The translations under genes and the position numbers were made by a program. DNA of 64,000 bases from Aselliscus stoliczkanus (Eukaryota > Chordata > Mammalia > Chiroptera > Hipposideridae): contig CM066736.1 in the NCBI GenBank assembly GCA_033961575.1, positions 85,460,852-85,524,851 on the forward strand, in the 5' to 3' direction. Shown piece after piece: positions 9,976 to 19,760 of the stretch (position 1 is its first letter; every line of letters begins with the position of its first letter). The notes beneath the pieces are model-generated. The model saw only the letters and a list, made by a program, of their open reading frames with translations. It ran no database searches and had not been told where the DNA came from.

Positions 9976-11289
9976 GCCACCCCTCAGAAATGGAGTTAGG
10001 GCGGGGCTGAGCACACAGGCTTGTACTGCTCAGCATGAAGCTGGCCCCCACCCTGTCTGCTTAGCCCTGAGCCCCATGAGGGAGAATGGGGGAAGGACCT
10101 ATCAAATTGCTTCAGCCCCAGTATCTTCACATCACGTCATCTCAGAGATGTTCCATCTCAGCTCTGATCTCTCTGCTCCGAGCAAGACTGCTTGGCCTGC
10201 AGACCCACTGACATCAGCCAGGTTTGATGGGGGCAGGTCTCACAAACCACCCCCAGGGTCAGACACCAGCAATGCCCTGCAGGTGAGCAAGGCTGCGCCA
10301 CTCTCCATTGTCTTCCCACACCTCGTTTTCATTTGGTCACTCAGGAAAGCAGGACACAGCGGGAAGGGCCGGACTGCTCCTGGGCACTCAGTGGCCAGTC
10401 GCCCAACTTGGAATTTGAAATCAAGCCTTAAACTCCAAACTGGCATATTTTAATACCCAGTGTTGCCTGAAAGTATGAATCTGGACAAGCGGGTGATTTC
10501 TTCTCATGTCTTTTATCTGTTTCAAGAAGATAACTACTGCCCAGTATTCCCGAAGGTGCCTGGAGAGATAGAGGGGCTGCTTGGCACTGTGGGAAAAGTG
10601 CTAGATGAGGAGCCAGGCTGGCTCTGCCGTTCCTGGGCCTCAGCAATCTGTCTGTACAAAGAAGGGCGCTGGCTATTCCGTTTCTCACCTGTCCCTTCAT
10701 TCTCACCCCATCAGCCTCACAGCGAGAGTGGTAGCTACAGTAACATCCTGTGTACTGGCCACTTTGCAGGCCTGGGCTGGGCTGTGGGCATCAAGAGAGG
10801 GCCTAGTCCCCATCCCCAGGGGGCTTGAGGTTCTCCAGGGGAAAGTACATCTATCTGTCCACCCATCCATCCACCCGGCAAACGTTTACCCAGTAGGGCC
10901 GCTGTCCCAGGCCTAGGCGATCCCCATAGGGGGGGTCTCCAAGCTGCCCCTGGTGTAGACATTTCTTCCCAGGTCTAGTTTCTTATATTCTTATATTATA
11001 GATGCCTGAACTTTGCCACTTGGGTGTTTTGCAGGCTCCTCAAACAGGAACACTTGAGCACAGCCCGCCTCCAACACCCCCAACCTCTTTGTCTTCCAGT
11101 TTTCCCCAGGGCAGTAAATGACCCCTCAAATTTCAGCATCTTTCCAGACTCCTTTCTCCCCCTCACTCCCCTCTGACACTCAAACAAGCAAGCAGTAAAC
11201 TCTGAGGATACTCCCTCCAAATAAGTTCCTGCCATTACTAATTTCCTCCACCTCCACTGTCACTACACGCATCAAACCCTCATCATTCA
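9976..11289. other. Mostly unique sequence
   Basis: A short CCATCCATCCACCC simple run lies at about 10862-10876. The 122- and 125-codon plus-strand open frames (10460-10828, 10076-10453) show no domain and no splice context. Confidence 0.4.
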
Positions 11290-11900
11290 AGTTTTAATTG
11301 AAGCATGTCTGTACCCCACTGGTCCCTCTCGCCTTCCTCCAATGGCAGCAGGTGTCTTTCCAAAGCAGACCTGACCATGTCTCCCTCTGCTTTAGACTCT
11401 TCCAGGCTCTCTGTTGCCGGTAGACTAAAGCTGCGTTCTGTGGGTCAGGACCTGGCCATGCCCACCTTCCTGGCCTCAATCTGCCCTGCTGCCCTTTACA
11501 CCCGGACTTCTTCCAGCTCCTCAAATGCCTGCCTCAGAGCCTTGGCTTGTGTTGTCTTTGCTTGGAAGACTACTTCTCTCTGCCCCTCTGCCCCCACCTC
11601 CCGGCATCCACTGCTGGCCAGCTTCCTCCCTCCCTCCGCTCTCAGTGTAAACAGCTTTCATGGAGCTGTCTTAGCTGACCTCTTCCATCCACTTAGGTTC
11701 CCCTGTGTACTCGATGACCGCCTCGCCCCACTCCCTCCCTCAGGCCATCCCATCTTCTCCATTTTCTACCTTCTTTCTCTCTGCCCATATTTATTAAGTT
11801 CCTACTACGGACCAGGTGTAGAAATACAGTGAGGAACATGAGTAAACAGGGGACTTGCCCTCATGGACTTGGAATCTAATGAGGAAACCTTACATTAAAC
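11290..11900 (+). mobile_element. L2 LINE 3' portion, then an ancient-repeat fragment
   Basis: 'ccttcctccaatggcagcag', 'cagacctgaccatgtctccc', 'acctggccatgcccacc' and 'tcagagccttggcttg' follow the L2 3' region in order. From about 11790 the sequence changes to 'tattaagttcctactacgg ... cctcatggacttgg', a piece of the unnamed old repeat seen elsewhere. A 175-codon open frame here is internal to the repeat. Confidence 0.65.
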
Positions 11901-12026
11901 AAAGAAACGTCCAATAACTAACCACAAATTGGAACAAGCATTTGTCACTTCTCGCATAGCATCTGTCACTTTGGCTCCCCTGAGAAGTAGCCTCTGAAAT
12001 GGAGAGTGGCATGCAGTGTGTGTATT

Positions 12027-12158
12027 AAGAATACCCCAGGGGCCGGTCCAGTGGCGCGGTGGTTAAACGCTGGTTTGGGAAGCCAGGGGCCCCGGTTCGG
12101 GTCCCACATAGGAGGGCCAGTGACACTGCCCTCAAAAAAAAAAAAAAGAATGCCCTGG
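12027..12158 (+). mobile_element. Monomeric tRNA-derived SINE with A tail
   Basis: The body runs from 12041 to about 12146 between imperfect target copies AAGAATACCCCAGG (12027-12040) and AAGAATGCCCTGG (12146-12158). It has a GGCCGGTCC head, an A-box-like 'gtggcgcggtgg', a B box GGTTCGGGTCC (12094-12104) and the short end 'gtgacactgccctc' followed directly by the A run. There is no second tRNA unit and no CCCCAATAAA tail, so it is a different SINE type from the element at 1-404. It is related to 32509-32699. Confidence 0.85.
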
Positions 12159-12309
12159 ACTTGGGTGAGGCAGTCCTTGTGTGAGGCAGTTTTCTTCAGC
12201 AGAGCTAGGCCCCCAGCAGGCTGACGGAGGGCTGTCAGTAGTACTTCCTGCAGTAGTCCCCCAGCACTTCATTCCTGAGGAGGGGCCTGGCCAGCCCAGC
12301 ACAGCAAAT

Positions 12310-12420
12310 GTGAGGTACATGTCATCACCCACACATGACATGCAGGGAAACTGAGGCTCACAGATGTTCTGAGATCTGTCTGTGATTGTGTGGCTCCCGG
12401 GCCTCAGCTTGTCTTTCCAC
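12310..12420 (-). mobile_element. MIR fragment
   Basis: 'agggaaactgaggctcacag' followed by 'gtgattgtgtggctccc' is the reversed MIR core. Confidence 0.5.
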
Positions 12421-12809
12421 TCCCAAACTTTCTCTGCCCTTGGCACCTGCTTTTACCCTTGGGGAACATGGAGGCTACTGAGCGCCGGCAAGTCTGAGGA
12501 CTTGGTCCCTCTGCCAGGTGATCTCACCTGGTGCTTGGAGGGGCATTTCAGAAGCTGCGTGTGGGGACACAGAGGGAGGGACCCTCAGGCCTCCTGCTGG
12601 GGTTTCACAGCCTCAGAATGCCCCTTACTTGCCCCTTGGTGGCATCTCTGGCCCCTCTACCCTTCAGAAGCACAGCCGAGGTTCTGGCTGGGAGCCAGCA
12701 GGTGATGTAAGTTTTAGGGGAAAGGCAGGTGAGCCAGAGTTGGGCCCTGTCATTCCCAGGATCCTGGGTTAGATAGGCTGAACAACAAAACAAAACAAAA
12801 CACCCAACT
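12421..12809. other. Unique sequence, no feature recognised
   Basis: A short AACAAAACAAAACAAAAC simple run lies at 12784-12801. The 107-codon open frame at 12382-12705 has no recognisable domain. Confidence 0.35.
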
Positions 12810-12980
12810 CCCCAGCCATCTGGAAGTATTTATCAAGTGCTTCACTTGTGCTCTACGTACACTGCAGGGAGTTCTCACAACTCTGTGAGGAGGTACAATT
12901 TATTAGCCCATTTTAAAGATGAAGGCACTGAGGCTTGGTGAGCTCCAGTGACTCAAACAGTGGTATCCCGCTAATAAAGG
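12810..12980 (-). mobile_element. MIR SINE
   Basis: 'tatttatcaagtgcttcact', 'gaggaggtacaatttattag', 'cccattttaaagatgaagg' and 'cactgaggcttggtgagc' give a long, well-ordered reversed MIR. Confidence 0.8.
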
Positions 12981-13559
12981 ATGGATAGTAGGAACCTAGA
13001 CAGGAAGAGAATTCTAAATGGAGGGTAGGCGTGGAAGCTAGTATGTGCCCAGCCCTTGAGCCACAGCCACTTTTTCAGAGCCCTAGCAGCCCTAGGAGGG
13101 GTGAACAGGAAGCACCCACCCCACCCCCGCCTGCCAGTCAAGGCCGGGCCAGGGCATCTCCAGTCCATACTTGGAGGTGTGTTGGGGATTGGCAGGTTAA
13201 AACTGCCTCAGCTACTGAGCCCAAAGTGGATCTTGTCTGACCCTTTCATCCCAGCTTCTACTGAGCCCTGGTGTAGAGGAAAGAGAATAAGGGGGAGTAG
13301 AGACACTGCCTCCCCAACCACCCAGCATGGCCACTGGCTACAGAGCAGGGGAAGTTCCACCTTCGGTAACAAGGCTGGGGCCTGATGTCCTGCCACCTGC
13401 CCCATGTGGAAAGCATCCTTCTAGGGCCGGATGTAGAGGGCAAGGTCAAGGGCTTATTATCAAGAAGTCTTTCCTTACCGGAGGTCGGGACTGGCCTGGA
13501 GCCACTTGAATGTTGTCTTGGCGTGGCGACTTTGGGCTGAGTTCAGATGTTGTTTTATC
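12981..13559. other. Unique sequence, no feature recognised
   Basis: Open frames of 60-110 codons overlap on both strands. None shows a domain, signal peptide or convincing splice sites. Confidence 0.35.
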
Positions 13560-13735
13560 TTGTAAGTATTTAGCATGTGCCCAGCCCTTCATGGGGGCTT
13601 GTAAATCGGTGGTCTCATGTAATCCACACAGCGGCCCAGTGAGGGAGAGATTATCACTCCCACTGCCCTGATGGGGAGATTGAGCACCAGAGAATCGAAG
13701 GGATGGCTCACTCCCAGCCGGGGGTTCCCTGGAGT
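13560..13735 (-). mobile_element. MIR SINE
   Basis: 'gtatttagcatgtgcccagc', 'gtctcatgtaatccacacag', 'gagattatcactcccactg' and 'gatggggagattgagcacc' follow the reversed MIR. Confidence 0.7.
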
Positions 13736-13859
13736 TTTCCTAGCTCCTTCCCCCAAAGATAACACCCATCTCTTACAAGCCCTGGGGGAGGGAGCAAATA
13801 TCAGTGGGTAGGAGACTTTGGTTTGGCTTTCATGCTTGCTGGGGAGAGATTTCGATTGG

Positions 13860-13990
13860 GCCTGGCAGCCCTCACTTTCCCCATCCATTAAATGGGTATT
13901 AGTGCTAGAGTAGTGCCAATACATAAACTGTCTTTCTGGATGCTGTGTGGCTCAGCACAGGCCTGGGGCCTGGCGCACAGGAGGGGCCCT
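13860..13990 (+). mobile_element. MIR 3' half
   Basis: 'ctcactttccccatccatta', 'aatgggtattagtgc' and 'ggggcctggcgcacagg' follow the MIR core and tail. Confidence 0.55.
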
Positions 13991-14249
13991 GCAAAGGTTG
14001 GTTGGTATTTCAGGGTGGGTAAGGGAAGGGGAGGCAGACCAGAAAATCATCAGCTCCTCTACCTCCTTTAGGGCCTGCACTCCTCGCCTCTTCCTGACAA
14101 GTCCCTCGGCAGTGCATGGGTCCCCTGTGTGTGTTCCGTGTGGCATTCATGCGCAACTGTGCTGCTTCTGCCCTCAAAGCAGGGCCCCCAAGGGCCCCCA
14201 AAGCCATGTCTCCCCTTCAGGTCGGGGCTCAACCCAGCAGGTTCTGTTC

Positions 14250-14480
14250 ATGGTGCCTGATTACTTAATGAGCTTGGCATCAGGGTTTGAATAATTGCCC
14301 CATAAAGTATGTAAATCTAATCATAACAACACCATGCTGGGCAGCTTGCATTCTCTCAGCTCTCAGGTGCCCTGGTCCTGGGACAAAGCTTTCGTGGGAA
14401 CCATACCACCCAGCTCCCTCAGAAACTTTTTTGAAATTATAACTACAATGTGTACCTTGGCCTCAGCAATTACAATTGCA
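14250..14480. other. AT-richer unique block with homeodomain-type words
   Basis: The block holds TTACTTAATGAG, 'taattgccccataaag' and 'taatcataacaac'. It is less GC-rich than its surroundings and free of recognised repeats, the type of patch that is sometimes a conserved enhancer. Conservation cannot be tested here. Confidence 0.25.
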
Positions 14481-14524
14481 CAAAGGGCTCCCTGCCCCAT
14501 TCCATCTGAGCCTCACACAATAGT

Positions 14525-14790
14525 AACAAGCGAACATTTATGGAGTGCTTACAGTATGCCAGGCATAGTTCTAATCATTTTACATATGTTAACTCATTTA
14601 ATCCTCCACCATAATCCTGGGAGATAATCACTATTGGAGCCTCTGTGTCACAGGTGAGGAAAGTGAACCTCATAGGGTTTTAACAACTTGCCTAAGGTCA
14701 CACAGCTACTAACGTGAGAAGCCAGGAAATTCTGCAGGAGGGAAATGGAGGCACAGAAAGGTGTAAAAGACTTGTCCAACATCTCATAGT
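14525..14790 (-). mobile_element. MIR SINE, long copy
   Basis: 'acatttatggagtgcttaca', 'gtatgccaggcatagttc', 'tgttaactcatttaatcctc' and 'taaggtcacacagctactaa' cover most of the reversed MIR. A second diverged piece ('aaatggaggcacagaaag') follows. Confidence 0.85.
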
Positions 14791-14884
14791 ACTTTGGGTC
14801 TCACCAGGTTTCCTGGGAGTCCTCAGCCATGTTTTGGGGTCTGTGCGGGCCCGAGTGTCATCGTGACGTGTTACTGTGAGGCTA

Positions 14885-15240
14885 AGTGTGTGTGTGTGTA
14901 TTGGGGGTGTGGACCAGGGCCTCATTCTGGGAAAGTCAGGGGAAGCAGCCAAGGCAAAGAGCTATTTTAAGGCTCCCCTGCCCGCCCTGCTCTCCACACA
15001 GCCCCTCTGCTGAGCCAGGCTACAGCGGCCCAGGGCCCAGGCCAAGCATGGTGAGTTTTGTTCCGAGAGCAGAGGGAAGTCTTGGCTCCAGGACATTCAC
15101 ACCCAATGAATTACTTCAACGCTAGATTAGACTTGCAGGCTTGGAGCAAAGTGATAATAGGGCCCAATTAAATTAATTTATATAGCCTCTGGGCTGCGGG
15201 CCCCTCCCTTGGTGGTGGGGCAGGCCTGACCCACTGCACC
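14885..15240. promoter_or_regulatory. Candidate enhancer-like unique block
   Basis: Repeat-free sequence holding a GATA-type word TGATAA (15152-15157) a few bases before an AATTAAATTAATTTA homeodomain-type cluster (15166-15180). It is AT-rich inside a GC-rich surrounding. This is only a motif cluster, with no proof of function. Confidence 0.25.
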
Positions 15241-15689
15241 TTGGCCCCCAGACCCAGCCCACGCTGGGAGTTCAGGAAGGCAGTTGGGAGGTGGTGTGGG
15301 GGCTGCCCCTCCTGTGGTGGGAGCTGCACAGGGAGAGGCCAGGACTGTTGTTTTATTTAGTTTTCAGCCTGATGTGCAGGTTAGAGAAAATGGCCCTCGT
15401 TAAGCAAAGACTTCAGGAAGCTGATTCTTGGTTAGAGAAAGTGAGGCCTGGCAGGCCTGGCTAAGGAAGCTCCCCAGGGTCCTAGGAGGGACCTTGAAGA
15501 GGTCATTTAGGGAGGTCCTCAGCCCGTGTCCAGGTCTCGGTCCCTCTGTACCCCCAGGCAAGGGGACACGTGGCTGTCTGGGTGGGTGTAAGAGAAGGCT
15601 GGGCACCTGAGCTATAGGCTGGCCTCTGCCAGCAACTTGCTATGTGAAGGATGTACTTGAACCCTTCTGGGCTTAGGATGAAGGCCGCC

Positions 15690-16080
15690 TCCTTCACGGG
15701 CTCAGAAAGTCCTCACGACCCAGCGCCTGCCTGCCTATCGTGTCTCATCTCCTGGCCCTCTTCCTTCCAACATGACTCCTACCCTAACTCCAGATGCAGA
15801 ACTGCTGAATCCATCTGCAGTTCCCTGGATGGCATGCTTTGCACTTCTGCATACCCCCTTTCTGGGCTTTTGCCGTTTCTGTTCCCCTGCCTAGGATATC
15901 CCTTCCCCACATTTTCCCTAGACAGCATCTGGCCTTTTCCTATCCTCACACTTAACCCTATCTCAGGGTCTGTCTTGCCAGGAAATAGATTTTTGGAGGG
16001 CAGGGGCAGATCTGATCACCCCTGTGGCCCCAGGGCCAGGACAGGGCCTGGCACAGAGGTGGCATCAGGGGAGGTTAGAT
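15690..16080 (+). mobile_element. L2 LINE 3' portion
   Basis: 'catctcctggccctcttcc', 'tttgccgtttctgttcccc', 'tgcctaggatatcccttcc' and the terminal 'ggagggcaggggcagatctg' and 'gacagggcctggcacagagg' are in L2 order. Confidence 0.65.
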
Positions 16081-17254
16081 AACCTTGAGTGCCACCTGCA
16101 GAGCCAACACTGTGACTCTGTCATGGTCTCTAGCTCAGTCCTGGGGGGATGACTCAGCTGCATGGGCTGTGCTGGGTGAAGAGCCTGGGTCTCCTGTAAG
16201 ATGGCTTGGCCGGTGACGTGAGACGAGTTTCAGTTTCCCATTCTGCCAAAAGTGGGACTTGGTGTCCTGCATCGGGTGCTCAGGATTCCAGCAGTTTCTG
16301 GTGTAAGTCTTGCCGCATGAAGCAGAAGTTGGTGCTGAGGCCCTGAAGCTGGGGTGACAGAGGTGGGCCCTCTGTGCTGAGTGCCAGCCTGCAGGGTGCA
16401 GGAGGGACTTCCCAGGAACAGGGCCTCTCTGTTGGGTTTCTCCTGGGTGGCTCATTCCACAGATTGTTATCGGGTACTCGGGTACTCATTTCTTCCAGGG
16501 ACACCCCAACTGCCATCTGTGGGATTGGGAGCATCTGCCAGGCCTGCATGGCTCTGAACCCTAGAGCCCCCCAGGGATTCTGGGGGTAAGGAGTCAACCT
16601 CACTTCTCCCTGCACCAACCCACTGTTTTTCAAATCCGAATCAAGGGGCTTGGACTTCACCAATATGGGAGTCCATGCAAAGCAGGAAATGGCCTGGCCA
16701 GGTGGGGGTGCTGGTGAGAAGCCTGTTCTGTGATGCCTCCATGTCGGGTCCCTACATGCAGGTCCTTCTGCCCCCAGGCCAGGCCCATCTCTTCCCCCAG
16801 CACAGAAGAACCACTTTGTCTCTCTCAGTCTTTCCAATAAGCCATGGATTCTGTAGGGCAGTGGGGCCAACCTTGGAAAAACTGCCCTCTCCACCCACCC
16901 CATCCCTGAGGAGGCAGGGCTTTTGGGGGTTGTAAATTTATTGCGGAAGCTGAGGGCTGGCGTCTGCTGCAGGCAGTCTTTGAACCTCAGCCTCACACTC
17001 AGCACCCACCAGGGCCTTTCCTCCAGCCAGGGGGAGGAGCAGGCCCTTGGCCAGAAAATGAAAGGCCACCCTGAGGGGAAGTGGGGAACAGGAGCCTGAG
17101 TAACTTCCCCTGATCCTCAGCTCACCTCTCCACAGCCCCAGAGGCAGGCCTTGCTAGCTGAGCTGCAGGAATAGCTGACTTGAAGGGGGAGCCTAGGCCA
17201 GCTCAGGCCCTCTGCCTCCTCTTCATCTTTCTTCGGTCAAGACATCTAATGGGA
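16081..17254. other. Repeat-poor unique sequence with a long minus-strand open frame
   Basis: No interspersed repeat is recognised. The longest uninterrupted frame of the window (241 codons, minus strand, 16280-17005) lies here. Its translation is Pro-, Leu- and Arg-rich with no recognisable domain, membrane segment or catalytic motif. A frame of this length can arise by chance in GC-rich DNA, so it is not called a gene. Confidence 0.3.
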
Positions 17255-17385
17255 TGGGACTTAGAGCCTAGAACCCCATCCTCCTAACTCTGCCTGCTTT
17301 GGTTCTCAGTTTCCTTTTCTGTAACAGTAAGGGATTAGATAATGTCATCTCTAAGTTTCACTGGGCGTCTAATGTTCCACGGTGT
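17255..17385 (+). mobile_element. MIR3-type SINE fragment
   Basis: 'ttctcagtttccttttctgt', 'taagggattagataatgtca' and 'tctctaagtttcactgggc' fit the MIR3 3' half. Confidence 0.55.
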
Positions 17386-17448
17386 TACACTTTCTTAGCC
17401 CCTTGTGTGTGCCAATGCCAGGGTCAAGAGAGATGCCAGGGGCCTGTT

Positions 17449-17449
<1 letters not shown>

Positions 17450-17492
<43 letters not shown>
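17450..17492. repeat. (TG)n microsatellite
   Basis: An uninterrupted TG tract of about 21 units. It creates spurious frames of Cys-Val repeats on the plus strand and Thr-His repeats on the minus strand. Confidence 0.97.
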
Positions 17493-17493
<1 letters not shown>

Positions 17494-17609
17494 TGATGGG
17501 GAGGGTGGGAGGCAGGGAGTGGAGGTTCACCAGTTCGCTCACCCCAAGGCAGGAAAGACTTTCCATAGTGGGTGAGAGTTGGGTTGAGGACTGGAATTAC
17601 CGATGCATT

Positions 17610-17666
17610 CATGTATTGATTAGACAAACATGGAGTGCCTACCATATGTCAGAAAACATACTAGAT

Positions 17667-17723
<57 letters not shown>

Positions 17724-17890
17724 CAGGAATGAAGAAAGATATCACCCTGAGAACAGAAGTTTTCAAATGGACATGGAGGGAGGGCATTCTAGGCAGAAAG
17801 AGCACTAAGAGAAGTCAGTGACTTATGAAAGGGCATCATGGGTTTGCAAAAGGATAGAAAGTAGTGTGTCACTGAAGCAGGAAAGAGATG
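17610..17890 (+). mobile_element. Unassigned ancient repeat interrupted by a TG tract
   Basis: 'acatggagtgcctaccatat', then after the TG tract 'gagggagggcattctaggca' and 'atcatgggtttgcaaaagg', belong to the same unnamed repeat as 3475-4150. Confidence 0.45.
17668..17719. repeat. (TG)n microsatellite
   Basis: An uninterrupted TG tract of about 26 units, 176 bases after the previous TG tract. Confidence 0.97.
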
Positions 17891-17894
17891 AATG

Positions 17895-18115
17895 TCTTCT
17901 GGTGTAAACTGCTTTGGAACCCAAGAGATACAAGGTCTATCCCAGCTCTGTTTTTACTGGTTGTGGGACTTTGAGGAAGTTGTTTAAATTGTCTATCTAG
18001 CCTCAGAGTTTGTAGAAAATGGGATATAATTTTTACCTCTCTGGGTTGTGGATATTAAGTGAAAGAAGGTAGGTAAAGCACCCAGCCCAGTGTCTGGCGG
18101 AGATCAGGATACATG
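17895..18115 (+). mobile_element. MIR SINE
   Basis: 'ctggttgtgggactttgagg', 'aagttgtttaaattgtctat', 'agaaaatgggatataattt' and 'gtaaagcacccagcccagtg' cover most of MIR in order. Confidence 0.8.
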
Positions 18116-18155
18116 TAGTCAGTGGGTGTACCACAAATAAGCAGAACTAACTAAC

Positions 18156-18161
<6 letters not shown>

Positions 18162-18188
<27 letters not shown>
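18162..18188. repeat. (CT)n simple repeat
   Basis: About 13 CT units at the 3' end of the minus-strand SINE; on the SINE's own strand this is a GA-rich tail extension. Confidence 0.95.
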
Positions 18189-18316
18189 GAAAGATTTTTT
18201 ATTGGGGAATTGGGGAAGGGGAACTGTCACGTCCTGCGTGGCAAGGGCAAGTGGGACACGAGAGGGGCGACGCAGATTAAGGAAAAACAAGAGACAGAAG
18301 AAAGATAAAAGCGAGA

Positions 18317-18432
18317 CCAAGGGACTCAGCCAAAGACGACTGAGCCCAAGGGACTCAGCCAAAGATGACTGAGCCCAAAGGACTCAGCCAAAGACGACTG
18401 AGCCCAAGGGACTCAGCCAAAGAAGACTGAGC
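18317..18432 (-). repeat. 29-bp tandem array inside the LTR
   Basis: Four consecutive 29-bp units start at 18317, 18346, 18375 and 18404, with only a few substitutions among them. Three complete inverted-repeat cores lie at 18338-18360, 18367-18389 and 18396-18418. Each has two 10-base arms around a 3-base loop, separated by 6-base spacers (10+3+10+6=29). In the LTR-sense RNA the arms GGCUGAGUCC and GGGCUCAGUC pair over all ten positions, two of them as G-U. The array lies just downstream of the AATAAA signal, in the region expected to be R/U5. Confidence 0.9.
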
Positions 18433-18456
18433 CCCGAATCGGGTCAGCGCTTAGCT

Positions 18457-18462
18457 TTTATT
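18457..18462 (-). terminator. LTR polyadenylation signal
   Basis: TTTATT on the plus strand is AATAAA in the LTR sense, at the expected place upstream of the LTR end. Confidence 0.7.
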
Positions 18463-19760
18463 GAGAATTTTCAAGGAAACAAACTGTAACAAATCATTAA
18501 CGGTGGTTTGTAGTTCTCAGGATTTACACAGTCCTCTACTCCCCTGAAAGTGCTCTTTCCAGGGTGTACTGTGACTTACTCTTCCGTTAAAGGATTACCT
18601 TGTCTTTATTATGATAATTGCTATGAAACCCAGACTCGGTTTCTGTAAGTCACCTAAAGAATGTTTACTAAAGCTATCTTGACTATCTAGAAGTCATCCT
18701 AAATTCTAGCAGTTAAACACAATCATAAAACTCACAGTATACTTGAGCTATACCAAAAGACTAGGAGTGGCTGTGTTTAAGGTAAAAGCATCTAAAATCT
18801 ATTCGTTTGTAAATAACAATACCTAGCAACCAAAAGGGTTTCACACCTCTTATCCTACAGAGGGCTGCATCCGTTTCTCAGTCAAAGCTTCAGTATCTGT
18901 TGCTGCAACAAGGCACTGGGCAAAGGAATTTACACAAGGCTGATTAACAATTCCATGGTCAGCGGATGTCTTAGAGCTGCCTCTTACCCGGAACTCTCAT
19001 GGCCTGAAGACTTAATCTTTCAGGAGACTATTCACAGTAGGGCCCTTAGGCAAATGCATCAGCTTCTCACAGGCCTGAGTTTTCTGGCCTGAGTTTGTCA
19101 GAGGCCTGTGCCTCAGTTTCCAAGGGGCTTGAGTCCTCAATATCTCAGTTCAGGGGTTCCCCACGGAACTACTGCCTGGCTTGGGTTGTCTCCCCACTGT
19201 TAGGAGATCTTACCCGTCCTTGGCTGCGTAGTTAGCTCATTGGGGCACCACAGGAACATATCACAAGTGTAGTAAATATATTGTCTCCTATAGAAGAAAA
19301 GGCACATGGGTTCATAGAGGCAGGAGATATTACATGACCAACCATAAGGCAGCACCCCTAATATCCAGTGCTGAGCAGGGCAATGTGGCCTTGTCAGACA
19401 CTGGGGTGCTGTCAGCTTCCCACAGGGAACAGCCAAGTTGTTGTCTTTTTGTTCTTCAGTCTATTGTGGAGGACACCGCTTCACTGGCCCATGTTGGTAT
19501 TATGGTCATTGTGCTCTTCCTGGGTGAGGCAATCGGTTGCCGGCCATTGTACGGCCCCTCACGGTAGCTCATGGCAGCTCATGCCAGCCTACGCCGTCGC
19601 CGGCCACTCATGGCAGCCCAGCTCCAGGTTGAACTGTTGTTCACAATCTTAGCCGTAGCAGATTCAGCTTACTGGAGCATGTGGGAATCGAATTGGCAGC
19701 CCCGCTGTTCAGAGCTTGCACTCTTACCTACTGAGCTACTTGACCAGCCCGGCAGAACTT

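Larger units (their letters stand above)
18225..19424 (-). mobile_element. Solo LTR of a class II (betaretrovirus-like) endogenous retrovirus
   Basis: The element is exactly 1200 bp, bounded by TG and CA and by identical 6-bp target copies GGGAAC (18219-18224 and 19425-19430). A 6-bp duplication is typical of class II (ERVK-like) integrations. Read on the minus strand, a polyadenylation signal AATAAA lies at 18457-18462, about 230 bp before the LTR's 3' end at 18225, which sets the orientation. Between that signal and the 3' end lies a 29-bp tandem array. No gag, pol or env sequence is present on either side, so this is what remains after recombination between two LTRs. Exact family not identified. 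Confidence 0.88.
18141..19760 (-). mobile_element. Composite SINE interrupted by a solo LTR
   Basis: The SINE tail lies at 18191-18224 (AAAATC and CCCCAAT words in reverse) and the body at 19425-19751, ending in the tRNA-like head. On the minus strand that head reads 'gtagctcagtaggtaagag' and 'attcgattcccacatg'. A CT tract at 18162-18188 takes the place of the SINE's 3' tail. Possible target copies GCAGAACT lie at 18141-18148 and 19752-19759. Removing the LTR (18225-19424) and one 6-bp duplication restores a continuous SINE, so the SINE is older than the LTR. Confidence 0.85.

Noticed and set aside
11305..11832. 175-codon plus-strand open frame
   Set aside because: It lies almost wholly in an L2 3' portion, whose pyrimidine-rich text often stays open by chance.
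17382..17821. Cys-Val and Thr-His repeat proteins
   Set aside because: They are translations of the TG microsatellites.
18225..19424. Active or coding endogenous retrovirus
   Set aside because: Only one LTR is present and host SINE sequence flanks both ends, so there is no internal region.
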